Shown here: one piece after another, positions 52,874 through 63,149 of the stretch
Layout: each line of letters opens with the position of its first letter
Numbering within the stretch: position 1 is the stretch's first letter
Source: Flavobacterium reichenbachii
GTDB taxonomy: Bacteria > Bacteroidota > Bacteroidia > Flavobacteriales > Flavobacteriaceae
Direction: 5' to 3'
Length of the DNA: 64,000 nucleotides
Assembly: GCF_002217435.1 (NCBI RefSeq)
Contig: NZ_MUHF01000023.1
Location: 39,550 to 103,549 of the forward strand
Notes under the pieces: generated by a model
The model's database searches: none
Seen by the model: only the letters and a program-made list of their open reading frames with translations
What the model was told of the DNA's origin: nothing
Program-made: the position numbers and the translations under genes

Positions 52874-55636
52874 TTAAACCTTCTCTTCAAAAGGAATTGC
52901 AGTATCAAAAATTTCGTTTAACAATAAAACGATTTGTTCCAGATAGTTATTTAAGATTTCAGGAGTTACAGTCGTAGTGAGCTCTTTTTCTTCTTTAAAT
53001 CCAAAAGGCAGAAAACCAGACTTCAGGTTTTTAAAGGAAATAATCCCAACTTCAACAGGCACATCTTTGGCTTCGTTTTGAAACATTAAGGCATAAGCTA
53101 ATACTTGTATTATTTTATCGTTTTTAAGCTCTTGTGTTAATCCATTCCATGATTTCAAGATAACATTGGCTTTTTCAACTTTTCCCGTCTTATAATCAAT
53201 AATTCTTATTCTGCCGTTTCTAAGTTCGATTCTATCCACATTTCCTTTTAGCAAAACAGGAAACGGAAGGCTCGGATGATTCAGCTCATATTGAAATGTA
53301 GTTTCTAAAGCTATAATCTTAATAGAATCACCGTTTTTCACCGCTTCTATTTCCATTCTTATAAAATTAGAAACATTACGTTTTGCAACCTCAAAAGCCA
53401 AAAGATTCCTTCCTTTCTTGATTTCACCTTCTTTATAAACAAGCTTAAACTGTTTCAAAACTTCTTCATCCAATAATTTTAAACAATTAGAAAGATCGTG
53501 TTCTGAAATAAATTTTCCAATAAAAGGCTCGTACAATGACTTTAATGTCTCATGAATTATGGTCCCCAGAGTATTTAAAGCAATATTTTCTTCTACTTCT
53601 TCTACTTCGCGGATTCGGAGAATTTTTTGAAAATAAAACTCAATAGGATTTCGAATGTAGCTTGTTAATGCAGATGGCGAAAATCCAGTTTCGGCAATTT
53701 CCTTCAAACGTTCCATTACCGCAGCAGATTTAGGAACAACCATAGATTCGTATGCCGTTGCAGGCAAAACAGGATTGTAAATATCAAATGTAAGATTGTG
53801 CTTTTTTTGTCTTTCTACTTCCAACTGTGTAATAAAACGACTGCGCTCTCCTGCATCCAGTCCTTCATTTTCTGTATTATAAATCAGGTAAATATTTTTT
53901 GCCCTTTGAAGCAAATGATAAAAATGGTACGTATAAATCGCGTCTTTCTCTTTAAAGGTTGGCAGTCCTAATTCCTTTTTTACATCATAAGGAATAAAAG
54001 AGTTTTGAGATTTTCCGGCAGGAAATTTACCTTCATTCATAGAAGTCACAATTACGGTATCAAAATCCAGAACACGGCTTTCCAACACTCCCATAATTTG
54101 TAAACCTCTTAAAGGCTCTCCTTCAAAAGAAACTTCTGCGATATCAATTATCTGTTTGTATATGGCATACAAAGTATCTATATTATCAATATGCTTATGC
54201 AGCGAATAATAATTAATAAGCTTATTAATCACTTTGAAAACAGAAAAAACAAAAGTTTTAGCTATTTTTTCTTCTTCATTATCATTACTGAAATTCTCTT
54301 TGATCAAAAGCAGCAACGCAGAAATAGTTTCCAAAACTGCCACTGAACCACTTTCCCATTTTTGAAATAGCAGTGTAAATAAAATCGATTGATTTGGATT
54401 TAGCTCAACAAGTTTACTATGAGTTACAAAAGTATAATTGTTTTCTTTGACAATTCTGACAAGCTCCCTAGTGCTTGCATATGGCTCTACCAAAGGATGA
54501 GTTAAAATATCGAGTACATCTTTATAATAAAAGACATAACTGCCCCCCTTTCGGGAAATTGCACTGGTATGCATTTTAAACAATTTTGCAATCAATATCT
54601 GGGATGGATTATTCTTTCCAGAATATCCCATTGTAATATTAAGAGCTCCGACTGTAGACGGCAGAGAATACAACACCGGAACCAATAAGTTCTCTTCTCC
54701 TAAAACTACTGCTACTTTATCCAGAGATACTAAAGGGTTTTCGTTTATTATATTTTCAATAATACTTCCTGCTATTTTAGCTTGTCCAATCGTTTTTGGA
54801 GTTCCAATTACGTGAATATTTTTATGTTGAGAAAAATCATCAACAATCCATTCGAATGGATTCGATTTATAATGTTTCCAGCTTTCTTTAAAACGACGAA
54901 CAAATAATCCAGCGTCATGATAAGGATCGTTTAAAAAAGCCTGATCAACATCCCAATAAATTTTAGCCTGATCCAACGCTAAAAGATGTTGCACAATTTT
55001 TTCTTCTGCAGCATTTAATGCATTAAATCCAGCAAAAATAAAAGTTCGATTTGTAATTGTATTAGAAAAATGATTCAGATTATTTACTGCTTCTCTGTAA
55101 ATCAATCCTTGATATCCTATTGATTTATTAAGCAAATGTCCGTACAGAGATTCATAATACAATGGGAGTAATTTCCAAAAATCAATATAGTTTTCTAAGA
55201 GTTTTGTTTTATTTTCAACTTCAATTCCCCATTTTTTAATATCTTCAATATCTTTCAAGTAAGACAAAACATGTGATGGATCTAAAAGATAACGATCAAT
55301 TTCATTAAAATCCTGCAAAAGTGTTTTTGCCCAGTTAGCAAATAATTCAAATGATTGTTGATTCTGTTTATCAGTCACTGACAAATAGACTTCATAAAAC
55401 TCAAATAAAAGTTCAATAGAATCTATTGATCTAACAGCCGCAATATCTTGTACAAAATCCTCTATACTAACTATTTCCGGACTAAGAATTGTCGCTTTAG
55501 TTTCGTTTTTTAAGGCTTCAATCAAAAAAACCTTTGCCCTTTTGTTAGGGAGCACTATTGTAATATCAGCAAGTTTTGAAGAATAATCCTGAATTACAAA
55601 GGCAGCTATTTTTTGAAGAAAAGAAGGATTTACCAT
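52874..55636 (-). CDS. PD-(D/E)XK nuclease, AddB-like recombination subunit
   Basis: A 920-aa protein from ATG 55636. The N-terminal part is an inactive helicase-like region (TIVLPNKRAKVFLIEAL is a degenerate P-loop without GKT). The C-terminal RecB-family nuclease domain has the active-site residues in LKGNVDRIELRNGRIRIIDYKTGKVEKA (Asp, then Asp-x-Lys). This matches AddB/RexB, the partner of AddA in double-strand-break end processing. The AddA-like helicase is 3 kb away at 58539, separated by ompA and kbl. Start ATG 55663 would add nine residues with no counterpart. Confidence 0.88.
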   Translation of the reverse strand: MVNPSFLQKIAAFVIQDYSSKLADITIVLPNKRAKVFLIEALKNETKATILSPEIVSIEDFVQDIAAVRSIDSIELLFEFYEVYLSVTDKQNQQSFELFANWAKTLLQDFNEIDRYLLDPSHVLSYLKDIEDIKKWGIEVENKTKLLENYIDFWKLLPLYYESLYGHLLNKSIGYQGLIYREAVNNLNHFSNTITNRTFIFAGFNALNAAEEKIVQHLLALDQAKIYWDVDQAFLNDPYHDAGLFVRRFKESWKHYKSNPFEWIVDDFSQHKNIHVIGTPKTIGQAKIAGSIIENIINENPLVSLDKVAVVLGEENLLVPVLYSLPSTVGALNITMGYSGKNNPSQILIAKLFKMHTSAISRKGGSYVFYYKDVLDILTHPLVEPYASTRELVRIVKENNYTFVTHSKLVELNPNQSILFTLLFQKWESGSVAVLETISALLLLIKENFSNDNEEEKIAKTFVFSVFKVINKLINYYSLHKHIDNIDTLYAIYKQIIDIAEVSFEGEPLRGLQIMGVLESRVLDFDTVIVTSMNEGKFPAGKSQNSFIPYDVKKELGLPTFKEKDAIYTYHFYHLLQRAKNIYLIYNTENEGLDAGERSRFITQLEVERQKKHNLTFDIYNPVLPATAYESMVVPKSAAVMERLKEIAETGFSPSALTSYIRNPIEFYFQKILRIREVEEVEENIALNTLGTIIHETLKSLYEPFIGKFISEHDLSNCLKLLDEEVLKQFKLVYKEGEIKKGRNLLAFEVAKRNVSNFIRMEIEAVKNGDSIKIIALETTFQYELNHPSLPFPVLLKGNVDRIELRNGRIRIIDYKTGKVEKANVILKSWNGLTQELKNDKIIQVLAYALMFQNEAKDVPVEVGIISFKNLKSGFLPFGFKEEKELTTTVTPEILNNYLEQIVLLLNEIFDTAIPFEEKV

Positions 55637-55647
55637 ATTGTAAAAAT

Positions 55648-55680
55648 AAAAAAAGCCATTCAATTAAGAATGGCTTTTAG
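55648..55680 (-). terminator. Terminator of ompA
   Basis: AAAAGCCATTC (about 55651-55661) and GAATGGCTTTT (55668-55678) form a hairpin with a minus-strand T-run (A-run on plus). It sits between ompA and the AddB-like gene, so the latter is likely transcribed from its own promoter or by read-through. Confidence 0.82.
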
Positions 55681-55699
55681 TATTTATTTAAAAGGTAAA

Positions 55700-57160
55700 T
55701 TAGATTTTACCTTGGTATTTAGAACCAATATGTTTGATTTCAGTTCTTCTGTTTTGTGCTTTACCTGCAGCAGTTTTGTTACTTGCAACTGGTTGAGTAG
55801 AACCAAATCCTTTAGACTCTAAGTTCTCTGGATTAACTCCTCTTTCAATTAAAGCATTCATTACAGCAGCAGCTCTGTCTTCAGATAATTTTTGGTTAAC
55901 TTTAGCAGAACCTGTACTATCTGTGTGACCTTCAACACTGAATTTCGCGTTTGGATAGTTTTTAAGGATTTCTTTAATAGCCTCTAATCTAGCTGGAGTT
56001 TCTTTGTCTCCTGTTTTGAAAGTAGCTTTACCAGAGTTAAAGTATACCGCTCTAGCTTGAACTTTAAGATCTTCTAAAGCCTCAGAAGTTACTTCTGGAC
56101 ATCCTCTGTTACTAGCAGGACCAGCAACTGTAGGACAATCGTCATCTTTATCTGCAACACCATCTTTATCAGCGTCTAAGATTGGACAACCACCATTTTC
56201 TCTAGGACCAGCAACTGTAGGACATTTGTCATCTTTATCAGCAATACCGTCTCCGTCAGTATCAGGACAACCTTTTAAAGCAGCTAAACCAGCAACATCT
56301 GGACAAGCATCATCTTTATCAGCAATTCCGTCTCCGTCAGTATCAGGACATCCGTTTAATGCAGCTAAACCAAATACATCTGGACAAGCATCTGAAGCAT
56401 CAACGATTCCGTCACCGTCAGTATCAGGACATCCGTTGAATTGTTTTAAACCAGCAACATCTGGACAAGCATCATCTTTGTCGTAGATTCCGTCACCATC
56501 TGTATCTTTTCCTCCAAATTTGAAGATAAGACCAGCTGTGTGTTGAAATACAGATCTGTCAGTTGCTTTAGTTTCGTTAGGAGAAACAACCCATTTGTAT
56601 CTTGTAGCTAATTCAAGACCAATAGCATCAGTAAACCAGAAAGTTAAACCAGCACCTGGATTAACAGTTCCAAAACTACTATCTCCGAAGAAAGTATAAC
56701 CTCCACCAACAGATAACGAAGGATCGATTACTTTAGATTTAATTAATTCTTTGAAGCTATATTTAATAGTAGCATCAATTCCGTAATACATCAAGTCACC
56801 AGGATTAGTAACAACATTTCCTCTACCGTCATGACCTGCGGCAAATGGAGAGAAAGTTACTAATTTATCGATTTTGTTTACAGATCCTTGTAAACCTAAA
56901 GAGAAACCGCTCCCTACATATCTAGACACACCAATGTAAGATAAAGAAGGAAGAATGTTCCAGTTGTCTTTTACAGCGAATGGCTGAGAAAAGTGTTGAT
57001 CAAAGAAACCACTTCCTGCACCAGAGCTAGTTCTAGTGTCAACGGCATTAACTCCAAATGAGATAGCCCATGGGTTGTTACTGTCTTGCGCGTGAGAAGC
57101 TTGAGGAGCCAGACCCATCACCATCAGTACAGCAACTAAAAGTTTTTTAAGATGTTTCAT
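55700..57160 (-). CDS. OmpA-family outer-membrane protein with TSP3 repeats
   Basis: A 486-aa protein. The signal peptide (MKHLKKLLVAVLMVMGLAPQASHA) is followed by an 8-strand-type beta-barrel (about 30-215), then five Asp-rich TSP3 calcium-type repeats (DTDGDGIxDxxDxCPDVxGL, about 220-340), and a C-terminal OmpA/MotB peptidoglycan-binding domain with FSVEGHTDSTGS and LSEDRAAAVMNALIERGV. This is the abundant Bacteroidota type that tethers the outer membrane to peptidoglycan. It has a strong promoter. Confidence 0.95.
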   Translation of the reverse strand: MKHLKKLLVAVLMVMGLAPQASHAQDSNNPWAISFGVNAVDTRTSSGAGSGFFDQHFSQPFAVKDNWNILPSLSYIGVSRYVGSGFSLGLQGSVNKIDKLVTFSPFAAGHDGRGNVVTNPGDLMYYGIDATIKYSFKELIKSKVIDPSLSVGGGYTFFGDSSFGTVNPGAGLTFWFTDAIGLELATRYKWVVSPNETKATDRSVFQHTAGLIFKFGGKDTDGDGIYDKDDACPDVAGLKQFNGCPDTDGDGIVDASDACPDVFGLAALNGCPDTDGDGIADKDDACPDVAGLAALKGCPDTDGDGIADKDDKCPTVAGPRENGGCPILDADKDGVADKDDDCPTVAGPASNRGCPEVTSEALEDLKVQARAVYFNSGKATFKTGDKETPARLEAIKEILKNYPNAKFSVEGHTDSTGSAKVNQKLSEDRAAAVMNALIERGVNPENLESKGFGSTQPVASNKTAAGKAQNRRTEIKHIGSKYQGKI

Positions 57161-57197
57161 ACTTAATTTTTTTAATTACAATTTAGTTAATTACTAG

Positions 57198-57228
57198 CAA
57201 AAGTAACACCAAATTTTTTAAATACAAA
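57198..57228 (-). promoter_or_regulatory. Strong promoter of ompA
   Basis: Minus strand TTTG (57228-57225), 19 nt, then TACTTTTG (57205-57198): both elements are exact and spacing is ideal. 37 nt before the start. This is the best promoter match in the window and fits a highly expressed gene. Confidence 0.8.
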
Positions 57229-57273
57229 ATGAAATGTTAAAAAAAACCTACAAAAATTTGGGGTATATGGTAA

Positions 57274-58467
57274 TTATATAACTTTTAACATTTTTCCGAC
57301 AACTTCAAAACCTTTTATCGCCCTGTCTAAATGTTCTTTAGTATGAGCTGCCGAAAGCTGCACCCTAATTCTAGCTTTTTCTTTAGGAACAACAGGAAAG
57401 AAGAATCCGATTACATAAATACCTTGCTTCAATAATTCATCTGCCATTGTTTGGGATAATTTAGCATCGTACAGCATAACAGGAACGATTGCAGAATCTC
57501 CGTCTATAATATCAAAGCCGGCCTTTTTCATACCTTCTTTAAAATAATTTGTATTCCATTCGAGCTTATCTCTTAAGGTAGTATCCTTTTCTAAAAGCTC
57601 AAATACTTTAATAGACGCTCCTACAATTGCAGGCGCAAGTGAATTAGAAAATAAATATGGTCTCGAACGCTGACGAAGCAGCTCGATTATTTCTTTCTTA
57701 GCAGTAGTATAACCTCCCATTGCACCGCCTAACGCTTTACCCAAAGTTCCAGTTATAATATCTACTCTTCCCATCACACCTTTTGCTTCTAGTGTTCCTT
57801 TTCCAGTTGCACCAATAAATCCAGCGGCGTGACATTCATCAACCATAACCATAGCATCGTATTTATCAGCCAGATCGCAAATTTTATCTAATGGCGCCAC
57901 AAGACCATCCATAGAAAAAACTCCATCGGTCACAATTAATTTAAAACGTGTTCCTGCTTCATTAGCTTTGATCAACTGCTGTTCTAAATCTTCCATATTG
58001 CTGTTTTCATAGCGATAACGAGCAGCTTTACACAAACGAACACCATCTATTATTGATGCATGATTTAAACTATCTGAAATAATGGCGTCATTCTCACCTA
58101 AAAGAGGCTCAAAAACACCTCCATTAGCATCAAAAGCAGCTGCGTACAAAATAGTATCTTCTGTACCATAAAAATCAGCTATCTTTTTTTCTAAAGTCTT
58201 ATGAATATCCTGAGTACCACAAATAAAACGAACTGACGACATACCAAAACCATGTGTATCCATGGCATCTTTTGCAGCCTGAACTACTTCTGGATGTGAA
58301 GAAAGTCCCAGATAGTTATTTGCACAAAAATTCAAAACCGTTTCTCCGGTAGAAATTGTAATTTCTGCCCCTTGTGCAGAAGTTATAATACGCTCTTTTT
58401 TGAAAATCCCATTTTCATCAATCGTCTGCAGCTCACTTTGCAGATGTTCTTTAATTTTTCCGTACAT
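57274..58467 (-). CDS. kbl: Glycine C-acetyltransferase (2-amino-3-ketobutyrate CoA ligase)
   Basis: A 397-aa PLP enzyme that cleaves 2-amino-3-oxobutyrate with CoA to glycine and acetyl-CoA in threonine breakdown. The alpha-oxoamine synthase core is intact: NFCANNYLGLSSHP, SLNHASIIDGVRLCKA, VDECHAAGFIG and the PLP-Lys in TGTLGKALGGAMGG. No threonine dehydrogenase gene is adjacent. The C-terminal FFFPVVPKEKARIRVQLSAAHT is family-typical. Confidence 0.95.
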   Translation of the reverse strand: MYGKIKEHLQSELQTIDENGIFKKERIITSAQGAEITISTGETVLNFCANNYLGLSSHPEVVQAAKDAMDTHGFGMSSVRFICGTQDIHKTLEKKIADFYGTEDTILYAAAFDANGGVFEPLLGENDAIISDSLNHASIIDGVRLCKAARYRYENSNMEDLEQQLIKANEAGTRFKLIVTDGVFSMDGLVAPLDKICDLADKYDAMVMVDECHAAGFIGATGKGTLEAKGVMGRVDIITGTLGKALGGAMGGYTTAKKEIIELLRQRSRPYLFSNSLAPAIVGASIKVFELLEKDTTLRDKLEWNTNYFKEGMKKAGFDIIDGDSAIVPVMLYDAKLSQTMADELLKQGIYVIGFFFPVVPKEKARIRVQLSAAHTKEHLDRAIKGFEVVGKMLKVI

Positions 58468-58538
58468 TTTTATTTATTTAAAACGTTAAATATTAACAAT
58501 ATAACCATCATTAAACCTTTAACATCTGATTAATTTTT

Positions 58539-61500
58539 TCACAAATTTACTACATCAATATTGGCTCCTATATACACCAAAGCTTTTTTTAACACTTTAT
58601 ATCCTAAATCTTCAATAGCATCCTGATATTCTTGAATTTGCTGTTTGTATTTGAGATTTACTGCACCAGTTTTATAATCCAAAAGAAAAGCTTCTTTGTT
58701 TTGAGTTAATATAACGCGATCTGGTTTTAAAATTTTTCCATGCTTTTGAATAATGGTCTGCTCGTTTAAAATCGTATAGGATCCATTAAAACAATTTTCC
58801 AGCTCAGGATGGTTTACAATTTCTCGGAGTGTACTTAAAACAATTTCAACCTGATCAAATACAATTAAACCGTTTTCAATTGCTTTTGAAACCGCCAAAT
58901 CTATATCTGATTTATCTTTTACGAAAGCCAAAATTTCATGCACAATATTTCCGTACGAAATTGCTTCTTGCTGATGCGTTCCCCACATTAAAGCTTCTCT
59001 CTGCGCAATTTTTATATTCTTTGGATTTAAAACATGCGAAACCATTGGAATCGTTTTCACCAAATCTACTGTATGTTTTACAGATGAAAGCTTTACTTTA
59101 TTTCCGAACTCATATTCTAATTTTTCAGGATCATATACACCCTTATAAATAAGATATTTGATAAAAAAAGATGCCATATTACTAGGATATTCACCATCTT
59201 TCCTTTCTTTTAATGATTGCGAAATAACATACAACTGCTCTTCTGCACGAGTTAAAGCCACATACAAAACATTTATATTATCTAAGAGTTCTTCTTGTTT
59301 TTTTAAATTAAAAACCGCCAGAGCATTTTCCCCAAAACCCTCTACAGCACTGCTGTTATCAATTAAAGCTTTAGGAACATTCAAATCAGTTTCTTCTGTG
59401 TCCAGCCATAATTTGTCTTTTGGTTTTCTGCTGTAATCCTCTTCTGCAAAGGGCATAATCACAACCGGAAACTCCAGTCCTTTAGATTTATGAATGGTCA
59501 TAATACGCACAGCGTTATTCCCTTCTGGAGACGGAATACTAAACTTCTCTGAGTTTTTATCCCAGAAAACTAAAAAATCAGAAATACCAGCCTGATTTCT
59601 TATGTCTCGCTCTAAAACGATATCAAGAAAAAACTGCACATAAGCATTCCCTTCTGACGGAAGTACAAATTTTGAAATAATAATTTCAACCGCTTCATAA
59701 AGCGATTTTTTTCTGATGTTTTCAAAAGAAAGGGAAACATCAAACCCTAAAAGCCATGCTTCAAAGTCATTTTCTCTTTTCTGAGACATTCCTTTTGCTA
59801 TAAAATCATGAATTGGGAGATCAACCTCCATATTCACTGCTAAAAAATGAAGAAAATTTGCTTTTGATTCTAAATCTGCACTATTACTCAGATATTTTAA
59901 AAGATGTACGATCAGGCGGACTTCTTTCGCATTTTTTATCATCAGCGTTTCCGAAGATATAAGGGGAACATTCTGTTCTGTTAAGTAGTTCGCAATTGCG
60001 ATTCCCTGATCTCTTTTTCGGGTTAAGATTACGATATCCTTATATTGAAAACCTTGCCGAACCACATTCTGAATTGTATTTAAAGTCGCGAGAACATACA
60101 GGTCAGATTTTTCAACCACCTCTTCTTCATCAGCAAAATCATTTTTATCAATTACAGGAAGGAAAGAAATATTGACATAACCTCCTTTTTTTGAATTTGT
60201 ATTTTGAAAACTATGATTTTCGTATAAATCTTTATAATCTGCATTTGAAAATTCAGTCGAAATAAGCCTAAAAAAATCATTATTAAAGTCAATTACCTCA
60301 CTATAACTGCGGTAATTTGTATTCAAATTCTCGAGTTTTTTATCTGGATTACTAAATGGGTTAGCATCTTTACTTAATTCAATAAACTGTTCTGCTTTAC
60401 CTCCGCGCCAGCGATAAATTGATTGTTTAGGATCTCCAACAATCATTAATGTTCCCTTATTTCCTAAATCATCCTGACCGGCAAGCGCATTATCAATCAG
60501 CGGAATCAAATTCTGCCATTGCATTTCTGAAGTATCCTGAAATTCGTCAATAAAAAAATGACGGTAACGTTCGCCTAAACGTTCATAAATGAAGGGCGCC
60601 GGCTGATTCTGAATTTCACGGTGAATAATAGCATTAAATTCAGAAATAGACAAAATATTTTGCTCTGATTGAATTTTTGCCAATTCATTACTTACCGTAT
60701 TTAGCAGCGAAAGCGGTGTTATATTTTTCAGGAAAGCTTTGTAAAAATCTCTTTTTTCAAAATTTTTATAAATTTTATCTAATGCCTGAAGAAAATCAGG
60801 AATGAGACTTTCAATTAACGTACGGTCTTTTGCAGTTTTATTAATCGCAATATCATCAAATTCATGAAAAGTTTTATTTCTTGGATTAAATTTTCCGTCC
60901 CGAATGCTTTCTAAATGATTAGGAAAAGTTCCTCTTGAAAATGATTTAGGATCAATCCCATTTTTCTCAATCAGAGAAATAACATCACAAGCAAACTGTC
61001 CATTCTCCTCTTCTAAGGTTTTACAAAGCGCCAGCATTTTCTTTTTAATCTCCAGGAACTCTTCAATAGTTGTATCCTGAAAATGCGAGATTTCATTGCG
61101 ATTATTTTCATTCAAAACCAATCGACCTGTCTCCAGAATTTCACGCGAAATATCCCAGCTTTTATCATCGTCGGTTTTTTCCATCGTAAAGTCGATGAGC
61201 AATTTCGTCAGTGTTTCGTCTTGACCGGCTTGAGCAATAATCGCATCAACAGCTTCTATCAACAAGTTTTCCGTATCGAGCGTAACTTCAAAAGTCATCG
61301 GAAGATTCAAGTCATGAGCAAACGCCCGAATCACTTTGTGAGTAAATTTATCTATAGTAGAAATATCAAAAGCAGCATAATTATGGATTAGGTGCTTGAT
61401 AATGTTTTGAGATTTTACTTTAATTTTAATTATGGAAAGACCCGTTTCCCGAGATAAATCTTCCATTAAATCTGATGCTTTATCGGAAGGTACTTCTTTT

Positions 61501-61697
61501 GCAAATTCAGATAAACTCCCCACAATACGACTTTTCATTTCATGAACAGCTTTATTGGTAAAAGTTATGGCAAGAATATTACGATAGGCATCATTTTTTG
61601 GTGACGAAAGAATGATTTTAAGATATTCCTTAACCAAAGTGTAGGTCTTTCCCGAACCTGCAGATGCATCGTAAATAGAGAAAGACGGACTTTGCAT
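58539..61697 (-). CDS. UvrD/REP-type helicase-nuclease, AddA-like
   Basis: A 1052-aa ATP-dependent helicase with a C-terminal nuclease domain, the partner expected for the AddB-like protein. Walker A is SIYDASAGSGKTYTLVKE, Walker B is FFIDEFQDTSEMQW, motif III VGDPKQSIYRWRGG, motif V MTIHKSKGLEFPVVIMPF, motif VI NVLYVALTRAEEQL. The nuclease core near the C-terminus has FLLDYKTGAVNL. The pair would process double-strand breaks for RecA. Two open frames (lspA and a membrane protein) lie upstream on the same strand. Confidence 0.92.
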   Translation of the reverse strand: MQSPSFSIYDASAGSGKTYTLVKEYLKIILSSPKNDAYRNILAITFTNKAVHEMKSRIVGSLSEFAKEVPSDKASDLMEDLSRETGLSIIKIKVKSQNIIKHLIHNYAAFDISTIDKFTHKVIRAFAHDLNLPMTFEVTLDTENLLIEAVDAIIAQAGQDETLTKLLIDFTMEKTDDDKSWDISREILETGRLVLNENNRNEISHFQDTTIEEFLEIKKKMLALCKTLEEENGQFACDVISLIEKNGIDPKSFSRGTFPNHLESIRDGKFNPRNKTFHEFDDIAINKTAKDRTLIESLIPDFLQALDKIYKNFEKRDFYKAFLKNITPLSLLNTVSNELAKIQSEQNILSISEFNAIIHREIQNQPAPFIYERLGERYRHFFIDEFQDTSEMQWQNLIPLIDNALAGQDDLGNKGTLMIVGDPKQSIYRWRGGKAEQFIELSKDANPFSNPDKKLENLNTNYRSYSEVIDFNNDFFRLISTEFSNADYKDLYENHSFQNTNSKKGGYVNISFLPVIDKNDFADEEEVVEKSDLYVLATLNTIQNVVRQGFQYKDIVILTRKRDQGIAIANYLTEQNVPLISSETLMIKNAKEVRLIVHLLKYLSNSADLESKANFLHFLAVNMEVDLPIHDFIAKGMSQKRENDFEAWLLGFDVSLSFENIRKKSLYEAVEIIISKFVLPSEGNAYVQFFLDIVLERDIRNQAGISDFLVFWDKNSEKFSIPSPEGNNAVRIMTIHKSKGLEFPVVIMPFAEEDYSRKPKDKLWLDTEETDLNVPKALIDNSSAVEGFGENALAVFNLKKQEELLDNINVLYVALTRAEEQLYVISQSLKERKDGEYPSNMASFFIKYLIYKGVYDPEKLEYEFGNKVKLSSVKHTVDLVKTIPMVSHVLNPKNIKIAQREALMWGTHQQEAISYGNIVHEILAFVKDKSDIDLAVSKAIENGLIVFDQVEIVLSTLREIVNHPELENCFNGSYTILNEQTIIQKHGKILKPDRVILTQNKEAFLLDYKTGAVNLKYKQQIQEYQDAIEDLGYKVLKKALVYIGANIDVVNL

Positions 61698-61776
61698 AGT
61701 TTATATTTTAAATGGTAAAAATACTATTTCTAAAGCACAGATGAATATAAAAAAGAAAGAATGCCTATAAAGTTAA

Positions 61777-62073
61777 TTAAAAAACCAAATAGAAATAGAA
61801 GATCATACTTAGAAAAAGTACAAGGTTTATGAAGGCTTTTGTCCAGCTTAAAGCCTTTAAAAAAGCCAATACGATTAGATCTAAAAGAAGCATTAATGTA
61901 ATGAATGGAAAACCAAGCATTCCAAAGACCAAAACTCTGGGCGGTCCTAAACAGGAACGGCCATTTGGATCAATAAAAAGATAATTAAAGACAATGAAAC
62001 AAAAAACTATAGATAAGAAAACGACAGCACGCGTTACAAAATGAGATTCATCGTCAATATACTTGTTACGCAT
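61777..62073 (-). CDS. Small polytopic membrane protein
   Basis: A 98-aa protein with three hydrophobic helices (AVVFLSIVFCFIVFNYLF, VLVFGMLGFPFITLMLLLDLIVLAFL, FINLVLFLSMIFYFYLVF). It lies 2 bp after lspA and so is translationally coupled to it. Function unknown; the link to lipoprotein processing is only positional. Confidence 0.6.
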   Translation of the reverse strand: MRNKYIDDESHFVTRAVVFLSIVFCFIVFNYLFIDPNGRSCLGPPRVLVFGMLGFPFITLMLLLDLIVLAFLKALSWTKAFINLVLFLSMIFYFYLVF

Positions 62074-62075
62074 AA

Positions 62076-62693
62076 TTATTCTGCAGTATTTTCAGTTTTT
62101 GGAAATGCTCTTTTATTAAAAAACAACAATATTCCAACTCCTACAGAAATTGCCATATCTGCAACATTAAAAATAGCATTAAAGAAGGTAAACTCTTTTC
62201 CTCCAAAAAAGGGAATCCAAGATGGCAGCATACCTTTCCAGATCGGAAAATAAAACATATCAACCACTAAACCGTGAAACCATGTTCCATAAGGATTAGG
62301 AGAAAATAATGTTGCCAAATTATGACTGCTTCCGTCAAAAATAACTCCATAAAAGACAGAATCAATTATATTTCCTGCGGCTCCTGCAAAAATTAATGCT
62401 ATAGAAACAATCAGATAATTGGATTGGCGTTTTTTTACAGAATCTGCCAGCCAATAACCAATTCCGACAACAGCAAAAATTCTAAAGACAGTCAAAATTA
62501 ACTTTCCATATTCTCCCGGGATTTTTGTTCCCCATGCCATTCCCTCATTTTCAATAAAATGAATTCTAAACCAATCAAAAACTTTAACCTCACCATATTC
62601 ACCTAATATAAAGTTTGTTTTTACATAGATTTTTGAGAGCTGGTCAACAATTAGAACTAGAAATATAAGGAAATACGCTTTTCGTAATGACAT
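62076..62693 (-). CDS. lspA: Lipoprotein signal peptidase (signal peptidase II)
   Basis: A 205-aa inner-membrane aspartyl peptidase that cleaves prolipoproteins, which this organism needs for the many lipoproteins nearby. Four transmembrane helices carry the two catalytic Asp in AGAAGNIIDSVFYG and FNVADMAISVGVGI, and the conserved NEGMAWG lies earlier. It is longer than E. coli LspA because of an insertion between these motifs. The gene upstream (62814) is divergent from roadblock module B. Confidence 0.94.
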   Translation of the reverse strand: MSLRKAYFLIFLVLIVDQLSKIYVKTNFILGEYGEVKVFDWFRIHFIENEGMAWGTKIPGEYGKLILTVFRIFAVVGIGYWLADSVKKRQSNYLIVSIALIFAGAAGNIIDSVFYGVIFDGSSHNLATLFSPNPYGTWFHGLVVDMFYFPIWKGMLPSWIPFFGGKEFTFFNAIFNVADMAISVGVGILLFFNKRAFPKTENTAE

Positions 62694-62731
62694 TTTATAA
62701 TTTTTTGATGCGCAAAAATAACAATTAAATC

Positions 62732-62758
62732 AAAAAAAACGCTCCTTAAGGAGCGTTA
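62732..62758 (-). terminator. Terminator of the module B small protein gene
   Basis: A perfect 20-bp palindrome (AACGCTCCTT / AAGGAGCGTT, 62739-62758) followed on the minus strand by a run of eight T. Confidence 0.88.
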
Positions 62759-62813
62759 ATTCTTTTCTAATAAAACAAAATAAAATCAATTAGTATTCTA
62801 TTAAGCTTAAAGT

Positions 62814-63029
62814 CTATTTTTTTGCCGGAGTCGCAACTATTGTTTTCGGACTATCGGCAAAGAAATCTGAAATAGATTTAAGCAGCCCTTTATTCTCTTT
62901 TCCGGTTGCTGCTTTTTTAACTTCAGTCTTTTTTACTTCAGCTTTAAATTTTATACGCAATTTTTCGAACTCTTTCAATCTGCTCTCAACATCAGAGTTT
63001 ACTTCTTTGAATTTCAGTACTTTAGCCAT
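62814..63029 (-). CDS. Small basic protein of roadblock module B
   Basis: A 71-aa Lys-rich protein (start MAKVLKFKEVNSDVESRL, end VATPAKK). It has [KR]LxxFxx[FL]RI at residues 17-26 and KG[FL][FL]KxI at 47-53, the same two motifs as the 47-aa protein at 52220, with a longer linker (30 against 25 residues apart). It is divergent from the roadblock pair at 63209, 179 bp away, the mirror image of module A. A strong terminator follows it and separates it from lspA. Confidence 0.75.
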   Translation of the reverse strand: MAKVLKFKEVNSDVESRLKEFEKLRIKFKAEVKKTEVKKAATGKENKGLLKSISDFFADSPKTIVATPAKK

Positions 63030-63149
63030 TGTGTAAGTTTTTTATAGTGAATAATTTAAAATTTATCAAATTGGTATTACAATAATACATAAATTAATTT
63101 ATATTTGTTAACATAAATTAACAATTGTTTATGACAAAAGCAATGTTTT

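Noticed and set aside
56226..56486. Repetitive open frame on the plus strand across the TSP3 region
   Set aside because: It is the reverse-strand shadow of the Asp-rich repeats of ompA.
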